Positions 51,776 through 64,000 of a stretch of DNA of 64,000 bases are shown in pieces (the first letter of the stretch is position 1; each line of letters begins with the position of its first letter). The stretch is from contig NZ_JAUTBD010000001.1 of assembly GCF_030818935.1 (NCBI RefSeq), forward strand, positions 2,170,001 through 2,234,000, in the 5' to 3' direction. The translations under genes and the position numbers were made by a program. The DNA comes from Microbacterium sp. SORGH_AS_1204 (lineage in GTDB: Bacteria; Actinomycetota; Actinomycetes; Actinomycetales; Microbacteriaceae). Under the pieces are notes generated by a model. That model made no database searches, had not been told where the DNA came from, and was given only the letters and a program-made list of their open reading frames with translations.

Positions 51776-53077
51776 CTACGCCTCGAAACGCGCCGTCACG
51801 GCCTCGCCGTGCGCGGGAAGAGCCTCCGCTTCGGCGAGGGTGACGATGGCATCCCGCACCTCGGACAGGGCCACGCGGTCGTACTCCACGACCTGCTGGG
51901 GCCGCAGGAACGTCGCGGCCGACAGGCCGGCGTTGTACCGGGCCTGACCGCCCGTGGGGAGCACGTGATTGCTGCCGGCGAGGTAATCGCCGAGGCTGAC
52001 CGGCGTGTAGGGGCCGACGAAGACCGCCCCCGCGTTGACGAAGTCCTCGGGACGCGGGTCGGCGAGGTGCAGTTCGAGGTGCTCCGGGGCGTACGCATTG
52101 CTGAAAGCCGTCGCCTGGGCGATGTCGTCGACGAGCACGACGGCCGACTGCGGGCCGTGGAACGCCGCGGTCACGCGCTCGCTGTGACGGGTCGCGTTCA
52201 CGCGCGCCGGAAGCGCTGCCTGCACGGCGTCGGCGAGAGCGGCGGAGTCGGTCACCAGCACGGCCGACGCCTGCTCGTCGTGTTCTGCTTGACTCACCAG
52301 GTCGGCGGCGATCAGAGCGGGTGCGGCGGTGCCGTCGGCTACGACGAGGATCTCGGTGGCGCCGGCCTCGGAGTCCGTGCCGACGCGGCCCGCCACGGCC
52401 CGCTTCGCCGATGCGACGAAGTTGTTGCCCGGCCCGGTGACCACATCGACCGGGTCGAGGCCGATCTCGGACACCCCGTAGGCGAACGCGCCGATGGCAC
52501 CGGCTCCGCCCATGGCGTAGACCTCGGTCACCCCGAGCAGGCGGGCGGCGGCGAGGATCACCGGGTGCACACGCCCACCGAACTCGGCCTGGGGAGGCGA
52601 CGCGAGCGCGACCTCACGCACCCCGGCGACTTGAGCGGGGACGACGTTCATCACGACGCTGGACGGATAGACCGCCTTGCCGCCGGGAACGTACAGTCCG
52701 ACGCGGCGAACCGGCTGCCACCGCTGGGTGACGCGGGCGCCGGCGCCGAGCTCGGTGACGACCGGGGCGGGCACCTGGGCGGCGGATGCCGTGCGCACGC
52801 GCTCGATCGCGGCGTCGAGGGCCGCGCGGATGTCGGGTGCGAGGTCTCGAAGAGCCTCGTCGAGGTGGTCGGCGGGGACGCGGATGGCGTGGTCGCTCAC
52901 CCGGTCGAATCGGGCGGCCTGCTCGCGCAGCGCCTCTTCGCCGCGGTGGGCGACGTCGTCGACCAGACGCGCTGCCGTGGCCAGGGCCTCGTCACGCGCG
53001 GCGTCGGCGCGAGGGACCACGGCGAGGAGCTCGGCCGGCGAGAGCACGCGGCCGCGGAGATCGATCGTGCGGAGCAT
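51776..53077 (-). CDS. hisD: Histidinol dehydrogenase
   Basis: 433 residues. HisD catalyses the last two steps of histidine synthesis, oxidising histidinol to histidine. Zinc and active-site regions include [43 protein letters not shown] and [11 protein letters not shown]. The start is leaderless-looking (TAACCT six bases before ATG). No other his gene is adjacent here. Confidence 0.96.
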   Translation of the reverse strand: MLRTIDLRGRVLSPAELLAVVPRADAARDEALATAARLVDDVAHRGEEALREQAARFDRVSDHAIRVPADHLDEALRDLAPDIRAALDAAIERVRTASAAQVPAPVVTELGAGARVTQRWQPVRRVGLYVPGGKAVYPSSVVMNVVPAQVAGVREVALASPPQAEFGGRVHPVILAAARLLGVTEVYAMGGAGAIGAFAYGVSEIGLDPVDVVTGPGNNFVASAKRAVAGRVGTDSEAGATEILVVADGTAAPALIAADLVSQAEHDEQASAVLVTDSAALADAVQAALPARVNATRHSERVTAAFHGPQSAVVLVDDIAQATAFSNAYAPEHLELHLADPRPEDFVNAGAVFVGPYTPVSLGDYLAGSNHVLPTGGQARYNAGLSAATFLRPQQVVEYDRVALSEVRDAIVTLAEAEALPAHGEAVTARFEA

Positions 53078-53083
53078 GCGTCC

Positions 53084-53089
53084 AGGTTA
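53084..53089 (-). promoter_or_regulatory. -10 box of hisD (TAACCT)
   Basis: TAACCT, then GGACGC, then the ATG at 53077. Confidence 0.6.
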
Positions 53090-53134
53090 CCGGCCGTCTC
53101 CGCGCCCCCTCGCGCGTCGCGGGCGGCTCGCAGG

Positions 53135-53418
53135 CGGCGTTCAGCCGGGCACTCCGGAGCGGTGGGGAGCCGGCGGGATCACGGACGGTGAGGAGCCGAA
53201 AGACCCGCAGACGGTGAGGAGCCGAAAGACCCGCGGGCGGTGAAGAGCCGAAAGACCCGCAGACGGTGAGGAGCCGAAAGACCCGCGGGCGGTGAAGAGC
53301 CGAACACCCGCAGGCGGTGGAGACCTGAAAGACCCGCGGGCGGTGGGGAGCCCGACGGCTCGTAGGCGGTGTTCCGCCGGCGGCTCGCGGACGGCGGGGC
53401 GCCGAACTGCTTGCGGGG
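53135..53418. repeat. 26-bp tandem repeat array, about 11 units
   Basis: Units beginning with CGGTG or a near match start at 53135, 53160, 53186, 53212, 53238, 53264, 53290, 53315, 53341, 53367 and 53392, giving periods of 25-27 bases. Units 53186-53290 are nearly identical (core GAGCCGAAAGACCCGC) and the outer units are diverged. Two alternating variants (GGTGAGG/GGTGAAG, ending CAGA or CGGG) give a 52-base higher-order repeat. There are no unique spacers and no cas genes, so it is not a CRISPR. It sits 58 bases upstream of the hisD start and 135 bases from the next gene's stop. Confidence 0.85.
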
Positions 53419-53552
53419 CGGCGCTCAGCGCCCGCCCGCGGACGCCGCGCCGTCGTCTGCTCACGGTCATCCGGTGTGGCGCCCGCGGCCGAATGGCAGA
53501 CGCGCCCCTTCCGCGAGCCACCCGCGCACGGCGCGTGGCTCGCGGACGCTGA

Positions 53553-54833
53553 TCACCCGCGGGTGACGCCGGAGACGTCGTGCAGGTAACCGATGCGGCC
53601 GTCGTCGTGACGCACCACGAACGTTTCGCCGCGGTCTTCGACGACGAGTGCCCACGCGGTCGGCCCGATGCGGAAGATCGGCGTGCCGTAATCGTCGACG
53701 ACTTCGCGCTCGACGGGGGCGAGAGCCCAGAACGCCTGTGCGTGCGCGTGCTCCCGCTCGTCGTGGCGGTCGCGAACGGCATCCTCGCGTCCGTACGTCG
53801 TCTCGCTCGCGGAGCGGGCGGCGCCGTGGTCGTCGCGGTCGGAGTCGTGGCGGTGCTCGTCGTGGGTGAACTCGACACGCGGGCTCTCGTCGTGGCGGTC
53901 CTCGTCGCGGTCGACGCGAAGCGGTGCGAACACGTCGGTGTCGTTGTCGTCGGCGGTGTGTGCCGGCATCACCGACGTGCGCGGGGCGGCGTCGTCGTGC
54001 GCGAGGTCGGTCGACCCGGTGTAGCTGCCCGGGGTGGGTGCATCGGCGCCGTGGACGGTCGACTGCTCCCCCTCCTTCGCGGAGTGGTGCTCGCTCTGGC
54101 TGCGCGCCGGCGGGCGCGGCGCACGCGGGCGGGCGACGACGGGACGGATCGGCCGTGCGTTGCGGTGCGCCGGGACGTCTTCGCGGTCGCGGAAGTCCTG
54201 CGAGAACGGGGGGATGAGGGGTGCGAAGACGGTGAGGACGACACCGGCGAGCAGCACGACGGCCTCGACCCAGATGACCCACGAGCGCGTCCAGATGCCG
54301 GTCTCGCCGAAAACGACGACGGTGTCCCACACCCACGCGATCCAGACGAGCGCCGAGACGGTGAAGGCGACGGAGGCGAACTGGTCGATGCCGAGGGAGC
54401 CGACGCGGCGGATTCCCTGGGGCGAGAGGCGACGCAGCACCAGCAGGCCGACGGCGACGGTCGGCAGCGCGATCGTGGGGATCCACCACAGGCCCGACAG
54501 CCAGACGTTGACACCGCCGACGAGGACACCCGACGGCGAGTCGAGGAGGTTCGTGCGGAAGAACGAGACGAGGAACGCGACCACCCAGATACCGAGCAGT
54601 GCGACCTCGCGGATGGAGAACGGACCGACCCCGTACTGCGGGGCCCGGCCGGTGGGGCTGTCGTTCCGGTCGTGAGAACCGGAGTTGGCGTGCGCCGACG
54701 CCGGCACGGAGCGGTGCTCCGCGGCGCGCACGGCGGAGACGGGGCGGTCGCGGTCGGCTGTCTCGTCGGCGGAGGCGGCGAGACGCTCGCGATCGTCGGG
54801 CGTGATCCCGTCGTGGGGGTTCTGATCGGTCAC
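53553..54833 (-). CDS. Composite membrane protein with a charged cytosolic or surface tail
   Basis: 426 residues from GTG with ribosome site AAAGGAT. Residues 1-70 are hydrophilic; 70-215 contain four hydrophobic helices (VALLGIWVVAFLVSFF, WWIPTIALPTVAVGLLVL, FASVAFTVSALVWIAWVW and WVIWVEAVVLLAGVVLTVF); 215-365 is a disordered stretch rich in His, Asp, Arg and Glu (HDEHRHDSDRDDHG); and residues 370-425 form a compact domain (WALAPVEREVVDDYGTPIF, EDRGETFVVRHDDGRIGYL). I do not recognise the family. The His/Asp-rich segment could bind metal ions. Confidence 0.82.
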   Translation of the reverse strand: MTDQNPHDGITPDDRERLAASADETADRDRPVSAVRAAEHRSVPASAHANSGSHDRNDSPTGRAPQYGVGPFSIREVALLGIWVVAFLVSFFRTNLLDSPSGVLVGGVNVWLSGLWWIPTIALPTVAVGLLVLRRLSPQGIRRVGSLGIDQFASVAFTVSALVWIAWVWDTVVVFGETGIWTRSWVIWVEAVVLLAGVVLTVFAPLIPPFSQDFRDREDVPAHRNARPIRPVVARPRAPRPPARSQSEHHSAKEGEQSTVHGADAPTPGSYTGSTDLAHDDAAPRTSVMPAHTADDNDTDVFAPLRVDRDEDRHDESPRVEFTHDEHRHDSDRDDHGAARSASETTYGREDAVRDRHDEREHAHAQAFWALAPVEREVVDDYGTPIFRIGPTAWALVVEDRGETFVVRHDDGRIGYLHDVSGVTRG

Positions 54834-54928
54834 GATGATCCTTTCACCAGGGCGCCTGAGCGCCTCGTCATCCTAGTCATGGGCCCTACGGCATCCGCTG
54901 GGCTTCCCGGGCAAATTCTGCGGGCGTC

Positions 54929-58441
<3,513 letters not shown>

Positions 58442-58447
58442 GTATCG

Positions 58448-58453
58448 AGTGTA
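58448..58453 (-). promoter_or_regulatory. -10 box of dnaE (TACACT)
   Basis: TACACT, then CGATAC, then GTG at 58441. Confidence 0.6.
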
Positions 58454-58529
58454 CGTTCGGCCTCCGACATCGCCCCGGGATGTTCGCGGCGGACACCCAG
58501 TCGGCACCGACCTCCGCGCGCGGCTCGGC

Positions 58530-58535
58530 TACGGT
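58530..58535 (+). promoter_or_regulatory. -10 box of the second Nudix gene (TACGGT)
   Basis: TACGGT, then GGGCGC, then GTG at 58542; only about 77 bases separate it from the dnaE box on the other strand. Confidence 0.6.
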
Positions 58536-58541
58536 GGGCGC

Positions 58542-59015
58542 GTGCCCACCCCGGATTTCATCCTCGAACTGCGCCGCCACATCGGCACCGCCCCGCTCGC
58601 CCTCGTGGGCGTGACCGCCGTCATCGTGCGCGACGACCAGGTGCTCCTCGGTCGCCGCAGCGACACCGGGCGGCTGACACCGATCACCGGCATCGTCGAC
58701 CCCGGGGAGGAGCCCGCGGATGCCGCCGTTCGCGAGGCGGAGGAGGAGGCCGGCGTGCGCATCCGTGCCGAGAGACTCGCCTGGGTGCACCAGATCCCCC
58801 GGGTCACGTACGCCAACGGCGATCAGAGCGACTACCTCGACATGACCTTCGCGTGCACCTGGATCTCGGGCGACCCCGTGCCGGTGGACGGCGAGATGAC
58901 CGAGGTGGGGTGGCATCCGGTGTCGAAGATCGCGGAGATCCTGGATGCCGAGATGGCGGCGCGGGTGCAGGCGGCGCTGACCGATGGGCCGACACGTTTC
59001 GTGGGCGGACGCTGA
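58542..59015 (+). CDS. Nudix hydrolase
   Basis: 157 residues from GTG (VPTPDFILELRRHIGTAPL). The Nudix box GIVDPGEEPADAAVREAEEE, continuing AGV, is near residue 47, with the REAEEEAG metal-binding core intact. The rest resembles general MutT/ADP-ribose-type Nudix enzymes; substrate unknown. A housecleaning or NAD-metabolism role is possible. It is transcribed away from dnaE. Confidence 0.88.
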   Translation: MPTPDFILELRRHIGTAPLALVGVTAVIVRDDQVLLGRRSDTGRLTPITGIVDPGEEPADAAVREAEEEAGVRIRAERLAWVHQIPRVTYANGDQSDYLDMTFACTWISGDPVPVDGEMTEVGWHPVSKIAEILDAEMAARVQAALTDGPTRFVGGR

Positions 59016-59070
59016 CGGTCGACATAGCCGGGCGAGCGCATCAGCGAGCGCCCCGCACGACTTGCCGGTC

Positions 59071-59994
59071 TCAGACGCCGTCGCCGAGCACCTCGAGCGC
59101 GTGCGCCAGATCGGCCGGGTACGGCGATTCGAACGACACCCACTCCCCCGTGCCGGGGTGCAGGAATGCGAGCCGGTGCGCGTGCAGCCACTGCCGGGTC
59201 AACCCCAGCCGCGCCGACAGCGTCGGGTCGCCGCCGTAGAGCGGGTCACCCGCGCAGGGGTGTCGGTGGGCGGCCATGTGCACACGGATCTGGTGGGTGC
59301 GACCGGTCTCGAGGTGGACCTCGAGCAGGGACGCCCGTGGGAAGGCCTCGAGCGTCTCGTAGTGCGTCACGGAGTCTTTGCCGTCGGGAGTGACCGCGAA
59401 CTTCCACGAATGGTGCGGATGCCGACCGATGGGCGCATCGATGGTGCCCGCGAGCGGATCGGGGTGGCCCTGCACGACGGCGTGATAGATCTTCTCGACC
59501 TCGCGCTCCTTGAACGCGCTCTTGAGCAGCGTGTAGGCGCGCTCGGTCTTGGCCACGACCATGAGGCCGCTCGTGCCCGCGTCGAGGCGGTGCACCACGC
59601 CGCGGCGCTCGGCGGGTCCGCTCGTCGCGATGCGGAAGCCGGCCGCGGCCAGCGCGCCGAGAACCGTGGGCCCCTCCCATCCGAGCGAGGGGTGCGCGGC
59701 GACACCGGCCGGCTTGTCGACCACGACGATGTCGTCGTCGTCGTGCACGATGCCGAGGTCGGGAACGGCGACCGGAATGATCTCGGGGTCGCGCTTGGGC
59801 TCCCACTCCACCATGAGCCAGCTGCCCGCGCGCAGGCGATCGGAGCGACCGACGGTGCGACCGTCGACGCTCACGCCGCCGGCGTCGGCGACGTCCGCCG
59901 CGAACGTGCGCGAGAAGCCGAGCATCTTGGCGAGCGCCTGGTCGATGCGTGTTCCGTCGAGCCCGTCGGGAACGGGAAGGCTGCGCGACTCCAT
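59071..59994 (-). CDS. RluA-family rRNA pseudouridine synthase
   Basis: 307 residues. An N-terminal S4-like RNA-binding domain ([15 protein letters not shown] to about residue 70) precedes the catalytic domain with the Asp motif [19 protein letters not shown] and the downstream [11 protein letters not shown]. Members modify uridines in 23S rRNA (RluD type); the exact site is not predictable. It starts one base after the lspA stop, so the two are co-transcribed, as in many actinobacteria. Confidence 0.93.
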   Translation of the reverse strand: MESRSLPVPDGLDGTRIDQALAKMLGFSRTFAADVADAGGVSVDGRTVGRSDRLRAGSWLMVEWEPKRDPEIIPVAVPDLGIVHDDDDIVVVDKPAGVAAHPSLGWEGPTVLGALAAAGFRIATSGPAERRGVVHRLDAGTSGLMVVAKTERAYTLLKSAFKEREVEKIYHAVVQGHPDPLAGTIDAPIGRHPHHSWKFAVTPDGKDSVTHYETLEAFPRASLLEVHLETGRTHQIRVHMAAHRHPCAGDPLYGGDPTLSARLGLTRQWLHAHRLAFLHPGTGEWVSFESPYPADLAHALEVLGDGV

Positions 59995-59995
59995 G

Positions 59996-60574
59996 TCAGC
60001 GTGTGCCCGGCTCGGGCGACGACTCGACGTCGGCGCCGGCATCGGCGTTCCGCGACGCGCGCGTCTCACGAGTGCCGTCGAGGCGGAGCCCCGCGAGAAC
60101 GAGGATCGCGACCGAGATCATCATCGAGACGATGAAGATGTCGGCGACGTTGTAGATGGCGGGCATCATCCAGGGCGTGGAGATGAAATCGACGACGTGG
60201 CCGACCGGGAACCCCGGCTCACGCACGAGGCGGTCGGTGAGATTGCCGAGGACGCCGCCCAGCAACAGGCCCAAGACGACAGCCCAGAGGCGCGAACGCA
60301 CGCGGCGCACCGCCAGGAAGACGATGACGCCGGCGACGACGGCCAGCGCGATGGTGAAGATCCACGTCACGCCCTCGCCGAGCGAGAACGCCGCCCCGGG
60401 GTTTCGTACGAGATAGAACTGCAGGGCGTCGCCCAGAACCGGGACGACGCGCTCCGGGGGAAGGCTGTCGATGGCGACGGTCTTCGCCAACTGGTCGGCG
60501 GCCAGCACCAGCACCGCGAGAATCGCGATGACGATGCCGGCCGCCGCCGGACGCAGAGGAGATCGACTGCGCAA
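59996..60574 (-). CDS. lspA: Lipoprotein signal peptidase II
   Basis: 192 residues from a TTG, the only reasonable start; it lies 10 bases after the divIVA stop. Four hydrophobic helices; the catalytic Asp pair is in [12 protein letters not shown] and [12 protein letters not shown], and [11 protein letters not shown] is the conserved middle motif. LspA removes signal peptides from prolipoproteins such as CtaC and the dioxygenase-like protein in this window. The C-terminal 30 residues are polar. Confidence 0.96.
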   Translation of the reverse strand: MRSRSPLRPAAAGIVIAILAVLVLAADQLAKTVAIDSLPPERVVPVLGDALQFYLVRNPGAAFSLGEGVTWIFTIALAVVAGVIVFLAVRRVRSRLWAVVLGLLLGGVLGNLTDRLVREPGFPVGHVVDFISTPWMMPAIYNVADIFIVSMMISVAILVLAGLRLDGTRETRASRNADAGADVESSPEPGTR

Positions 60575-60583
60575 AGAGTCGTC

Positions 60584-61201
60584 CTACAGACCGATCGCCG
60601 ACACCGGCGTCGAGCCCGAGGACGTCGCGGTGGTGTCGAGGTCGCGCAGCTGGCCCTCGATGTACGAACGCAGCTGCGAGCGGTAGTCGCGCTCGAAGTT
60701 GCGGAGTTCGGTGATACGGCCCTCGAGCGTGGTGCGCTCCTTCTCGAGACGGGCGCGCTCCTCGCGGCCCTTCTGCTCGGCCTCGGCGACGATGGATGCC
60801 GCCTGAGCCTGGGCCTCGCTGATGAGCTGATCGCGCTGGGCACGACCCTCGGCGACGTGCTCGTCGTGCAGGCGCTGGGCGAGCTCGATGATGCCGGCGC
60901 TCTGGGCGGCGGGCTCCTGGCCGGAGGTCGGCGTCGACGCGACGGGAGCGGGAGCCTCTTCGACAACGGGCTCAGTGGCCGCGGGGGCCTCGGAGGCGGG
61001 CGCCTCGGCGGGCGCGGGGGTGGCCTCACCCGACTCGTAGGCGGCGAGCTTGCTCTTCAGCTCTTCGTTCTCGGCGATCGTCTTGCGCCACTCGACGACG
61101 ATCTCGTCGAGGAAGTCGTCGACCTCATCGGGGTCGAAACCCTCTTTGAAGCGCACATGCTGGAACTGCTTGGTGACGACGTCATCGGGGGTCAGTGCCA
61201 T
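60584..61201 (-). CDS. divIVA: DivIVA/Wag31 polar growth protein
   Basis: 205 residues. The N-terminal DivIVA domain (MALTPDDVVTKQFQHVRF, EGFDPDEVDDFLDEI) targets curved membrane, and a Pro/Ala/Glu-rich spacer leads to a coiled coil (residues ~105-190). In actinobacteria this protein organises polar peptidoglycan synthesis and is essential. It is in the usual place after sepF and yggT. Confidence 0.95.
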   Translation of the reverse strand: MALTPDDVVTKQFQHVRFKEGFDPDEVDDFLDEIVVEWRKTIAENEELKSKLAAYESGEATPAPAEAPASEAPAATEPVVEEAPAPVASTPTSGQEPAAQSAGIIELAQRLHDEHVAEGRAQRDQLISEAQAQAASIVAEAEQKGREERARLEKERTTLEGRITELRNFERDYRSQLRSYIEGQLRDLDTTATSSGSTPVSAIGL

Positions 61202-61333
61202 GGTGATTCCTCTTTCGAGAGCTCTGATAAGGAAGGGATGGGGGTGTCGCACCGGGGCGTACCGCTTCGGAACAGCATAGCCGCCGCCCTCCGCCGGTGT
61301 CGAAGCACCGGCGCAAGAGCGGCGGCTCTGCGC

Positions 61334-61636
61334 TCACACGGCTGCGAGGGAGCGGGTGACGCTCAACAGCAGGAAGCAGGCGAACATCACGATCGCGAAA
61401 CCGAAATCGATGGCGATGCCCCCGATGCGGAGGGGCGGGATGACGCGACGGATCAGTTTGATGGGCGGATCCGTCACCGTGTAGACGATCTCGGCGAGCA
61501 CCAGGGTGACGCCGCGCGGACGCCACTCGCGGTTGAACATCGGGATGTACTCGAGCACGAGGCGCGCGAGCAGGATCACGATGTAGATGAACAGGATCGT
61601 GCTGAGGATGGAGCCGATCAGGCTCACGACGGCCAC
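61334..61636 (-). CDS. YggT-family membrane protein
   Basis: 100 residues from GTG: two hydrophobic helices (VSLIGSILSTILFIYIVILLA and IDFGFAIVMFACFLLLS) and the loop RGVTLVLAEIVYTVTDPPI typical of YggT. It starts 6 bases after the sepF stop. Unknown role, linked by position to cell division and osmotic fitness. Confidence 0.92.
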   Translation of the reverse strand: MAVVSLIGSILSTILFIYIVILLARLVLEYIPMFNREWRPRGVTLVLAEIVYTVTDPPIKLIRRVIPPLRIGGIAIDFGFAIVMFACFLLLSVTRSLAAV

Positions 61637-61642
61637 GGCGCG

Positions 61643-62116
61643 TTACTGGGACGCGAAGGGCGCGACCTCGGGGTCGGCCTGCGCGATCGCACCGTCGCCG
61701 GAGACGGCGATGTTCTCGGGCGAGAGCAGGAACACCTTGCTCGTCACCCGCTCGATGCGGCCGTACAGTCCGAGCGAGAGTCCGCTCGCGAAGTCGATCA
61801 GGCGACGCGCGTCGGCGTCGCTCATCTGCGACAGGTTGATGATGACCGGGATGCCCTCGCGGAAGTTCTCGGCGATCGTCTGCGCGTCGCGGTACTGCTT
61901 GGGGTGCACCGTGAGGATCTCGCTCACGGGCCCGGCAGTGGGCTGGCGCACCACGGCGGGGCGGTGCAGCGGGGTCACCGGCGCGGCCTTCTCGACGGGA
62001 GCAGCAGTCGGCGCGGGCTGCTTGCGCGCGATGGGCTGCGGTGCTGTCTCCTCATAGGTCTCTTCCTCGTCGGCGAGGCCCAGGTACACCATCGTTTTCT
62101 TGAGGGGGTTCGACAT
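61643..62116 (-). CDS. sepF: Cell division protein SepF
   Basis: 157 residues with ribosome site GGAGG. N-terminal amphipathic segment [16 protein letters not shown] for membrane binding, an acidic/Pro linker, then the SepF domain ([46 protein letters not shown]). SepF anchors FtsZ rings. It follows yggS 31 bases downstream. Confidence 0.96.
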   Translation of the reverse strand: MSNPLKKTMVYLGLADEEETYEETAPQPIARKQPAPTAAPVEKAAPVTPLHRPAVVRQPTAGPVSEILTVHPKQYRDAQTIAENFREGIPVIINLSQMSDADARRLIDFASGLSLGLYGRIERVTSKVFLLSPENIAVSGDGAIAQADPEVAPFASQ

Positions 62117-62147
62117 CGCATCCTCCGTTCGCTCGTCTGGTCCGAGG

Positions 62148-62831
62148 CTAGTCGCGCGCAGGCCTCGGGCCCGTGATTGCGGAGCCGATCCGCAGGTGTG
62201 TCGCGCCCATGGCGATCGCTTCGGGGAAGTCGCCCGTCATCCCCGCCGAGATCCACCGCGCCTCGGGCACGACGGTGCGCACGGCGTCGGCGCACTCCCG
62301 GAGCCGCACGAACGCACGCGCGGGCTCTTCGTCGAGGGGGGCGACAGCCATGACACCGCGCAGGCGCAGAGACGGTAGTCCCGCCACGTGCACCGCGACC
62401 TGCTCGACGCCGCCCGGGGCGACCCCGCCGCGACCGGTGTCGTCGGTGAGGTTCACCTGCAGCAGGACGTCCAGCGGGGCGGTGCCGTCCGCGGCGTCGA
62501 GCGCGTCGGCGATGCGGGCGCGGTCGACCGAGTGCACGGCATCGGCGGCCGCACGCACCGCGCGCGCCTTGTTCGTCTGCGCCTGCCCGATGAAGTGCCA
62601 GGTCAGGTCCGGGATGCCGGCGAGCTCGGCGCGCTTGGCGGTGAGCTCCTGCTGGCGGTTCTCCCCCACGTCGCGCACGCCCAGCGCGTGGAGCTCGGCG
62701 ACGAGGGCGGCGGGGTGGAACTTGGTCACGACGATGCGAGTGATGTCGTCGACATCGCGGTGGGCCGCGCGGGCGGCATCCCGGATGCGCTCATCGACGG
62801 CGGCGAGCCGGTCGGCCAGGGCGGTGTCCAT
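62148..62831 (-). CDS. PLP homeostasis protein (YggS/PROSC family)
   Basis: 227 residues with ribosome site AAGGAGA. The PLP-binding Lys is in [17 protein letters not shown] (residues ~30), and [27 protein letters not shown] and [24 protein letters not shown] are the other conserved blocks. It binds pyridoxal phosphate and keeps free PLP low; loss affects amino acid and keto acid balance. Standard neighbour of sepF and ftsZ. Confidence 0.94.
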   Translation of the reverse strand: MDTALADRLAAVDERIRDAARAAHRDVDDITRIVVTKFHPAALVAELHALGVRDVGENRQQELTAKRAELAGIPDLTWHFIGQAQTNKARAVRAAADAVHSVDRARIADALDAADGTAPLDVLLQVNLTDDTGRGGVAPGGVEQVAVHVAGLPSLRLRGVMAVAPLDEEPARAFVRLRECADAVRTVVPEARWISAGMTGDFPEAIAMGATHLRIGSAITGPRPARD

Positions 62832-62851
62832 GGGTCTCCTTCGACGACGAG

Positions 62852-62879
62852 AGCGGGCCCGGTGGAGACCGGACCCGCT
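62852..62879 (-). terminator. Hairpin between ftsZ and yggS
   Basis: AGCGGGCCCGGT (62852-62863) and ACCGGACCCGCT (62868-62879) pair over 12 bases with one mismatch around GGAG, 23 bases past the ftsZ stop, separating it from the downstream genes. Confidence 0.7.
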
Positions 62880-62901
62880 TCGTCGGAGAGTTCGTTCGTG
62901 C

Positions 62902-64000
62902 TTACTTCAGGAAGTCGGGCACGTCGAGGTCGTCGTCGGCGTAGCCGTTGTCGTACGAGGTCTCGGGAACGCGCGCGGTGACGGGGGCCGGCTCCGGGCG
63001 GCGCTCGGGGGCGCGCTCGGTCGTGGCCTTCTGCTCCTCGGCCGCATCGAGGTCGCGGGCGACATCGTCGGCCGGGATCGCGGGCAGCACCGGCGCGGTC
63101 GCCGGACGCTGGGCACCGACGGGGTCGATGCGCAGCGACGGCTCGCCGCCGTCGAAGCCGGCCGCGATGACCGTGACGCGCACCTCGTCGCCGAGGGTGT
63201 CGTCGATGACCGTACCGAAGATGATGTTCGCCTCGGGGTGGGCCGCTTCTTTGACCAGCTGCGCGGCGTCGTTGATCTCGAAGATGCCGAGGTTGGAGCC
63301 ACCCTGGATCGACAGCAGCACGCCGTGCGCACCCTCGATCGACGCCTCGAGGAGGGGCGATTCGACGGCGAGCTCGGCGGCCTTGATCGCGCGGTCGGCG
63401 CCACGGGCGGAGCCGATTCCCATGAGGGCCGAGCCCGCACCCTGCATCACGCTCTTGACGTCGGCGAAGTCGAGGTTGATCAGGCCGGGGGTGGTGATCA
63501 GGTCGGTGATGCCCTGGACACCCGCGAGCAGCACCTGGTCGGCGGTCGCGAAGGCCTCGATCATCGAGATCCCGCGGTCGCTGATCTCGAGCAGACGGTC
63601 GTTGGGGACGACGATGAGGGTGTCGACCTCTTCTTTCAAGCGTCCGACACCGGCCTCGGCCTGGCTCTGGCGTCGGCGACCCTCGAACGAGAAGGGCTTG
63701 GTGACGACACCGATGGTGAGGGCACCGATCGACTTGGCGATCTTGGCGACCACCGGCGCACCACCGGTGCCCGTGCCACCGCCCTCACCCGCGGTGACGA
63801 AGACCATGTCGGCGCCGCGCAGGGCCTCCTCGATCTCTTCCGCGTGGTCTTCGGCGGCGCGACGGCCGACCTCGGGGTCGGCACCTGCGCCGAGTCCCCG
63901 GGTGAGCTCGCGACCCACGTCGAGCTTGACGTCGGCGTCGCTCATGAGCAGCGCCTGCGCGTCGGTGTTGATCGCGATGAACTCCACGCCGCGCAGGCCG
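62902..64000 (-). CDS. ftsZ: Cell division GTPase FtsZ (partial, N-terminus outside the window)
   Basis: The visible 366 codons run from [17 protein letters not shown] to the stop at 62902. The tubulin signature GGGTGTGG is in [16 protein letters not shown], followed by the synergy (T7) region NLDFADVK. A long Pro/Ala/Glu/Arg linker and the conserved C-terminal peptide [10 protein letters not shown] complete the gene; that tail binds SepF and other anchors. The first ~20 residues lie beyond the right edge. Confidence 0.98.
   Translation of the reverse strand, partial: GLRGVEFIAINTDAQALLMSDADVKLDVGRELTRGLGAGADPEVGRRAAEDHAEEIEEALRGADMVFVTAGEGGGTGTGGAPVVAKIAKSIGALTIGVVTKPFSFEGRRRQSQAEAGVGRLKEEVDTLIVVPNDRLLEISDRGISMIEAFATADQVLLAGVQGITDLITTPGLINLDFADVKSVMQGAGSALMGIGSARGADRAIKAAELAVESPLLEASIEGAHGVLLSIQGGSNLGIFEINDAAQLVKEAAHPEANIIFGTVIDDTLGDEVRVTVIAAGFDGGEPSLRIDPVGAQRPATAPVLPAIPADDVARDLDAAEEQKATTERAPERRPEPAPVTARVPETSYDNGYADDDLDVPDFLK

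Noticed and set aside
53135..53418. CRISPR array.
   Set aside because: Units are contiguous 26-base repeats without unique spacers; no cas genes in the window.

Overview
The window looks like chromosomal DNA of a high-GC actinobacterium, most likely family Microbacteriaceae and probably Microbacterium. The reasons are the GC-rich base composition, the many GTG starts, an actinobacterial respiratory chain (qcrC-qcrA-qcrB with ctaC, ctaD, ctaE and the small subunit ctaF), a division cluster with divIVA/wag31, sepF and ftsZ, and several actinobacteria-type small families. This placement is inferred from gene content, not from a database comparison. I saw no tRNA, rRNA, insertion sequence, prophage or CRISPR array.

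Layout. 1-9.8 kb: a PadR repressor with a palindromic operator next to a possible ABC1 kinase, a secreted lytic transglycosylase with an MtrA-like box, a frameshifted pgi, a CoA-type Nudix hydrolase, an excalibur-domain surface protein, a Tat-exported dioxygenase-like lipoprotein followed by what looks like a tatA remnant, the msrB-msrA repair pair and an arsenate reductase. 9.9-16.1 kb: oxidoreductase, GNAT, M19 dipeptidase, trhO, and a three-gene set of glycosyltransferase (frameshifted), endonuclease/exonuclease/phosphatase protein and membrane protein. 16.2-25 kb: stress and repair functions (catalase, DUF2945 protein, a photolyase without Fe-S cysteines joined to a 51-residue DUF2256 gene, a PPOX protein, a cold-shock protein, a fatty acid desaturase). 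25-36.8 kb: a YidC paralogue, an MFS exporter, FUSC, small membrane proteins, a DksA-like protein, a 5'-3' exonuclease, a PHP protein and trpD.

37-49 kb is the aerobic respiration block. ctaE-qcrC-qcrA-qcrB runs rightward and ctaC-ctaD-ctaF runs leftward with a PP2C phosphatase at its end; rhodanese and prolyl aminopeptidase genes lie between, and erpA and an M20 dipeptidase follow. 50-58.5 kb holds pyrD, nrdR and hisD, a 26-bp tandem repeat array, a composite membrane protein and dnaE. 58.5-64 kb is the tail of the division cluster: ftsZ (cut by the window end), yggS, sepF, yggT, divIVA, lspA and an RluA pseudouridine synthase.

Three window-wide observations stand out. (1) The heptamer GGATGCC/GGCATCC occurs about 100 times by eye, where base composition predicts roughly 15. 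(2) At least 14 genes have a TANNNT-like -10 box ending six or seven nucleotides before the start codon, the signature of leaderless mRNAs. (3) pgi, qcrB and a glycosyltransferase each carry one extra base that breaks an otherwise complete gene, which points to assembly error more than to real gene loss.
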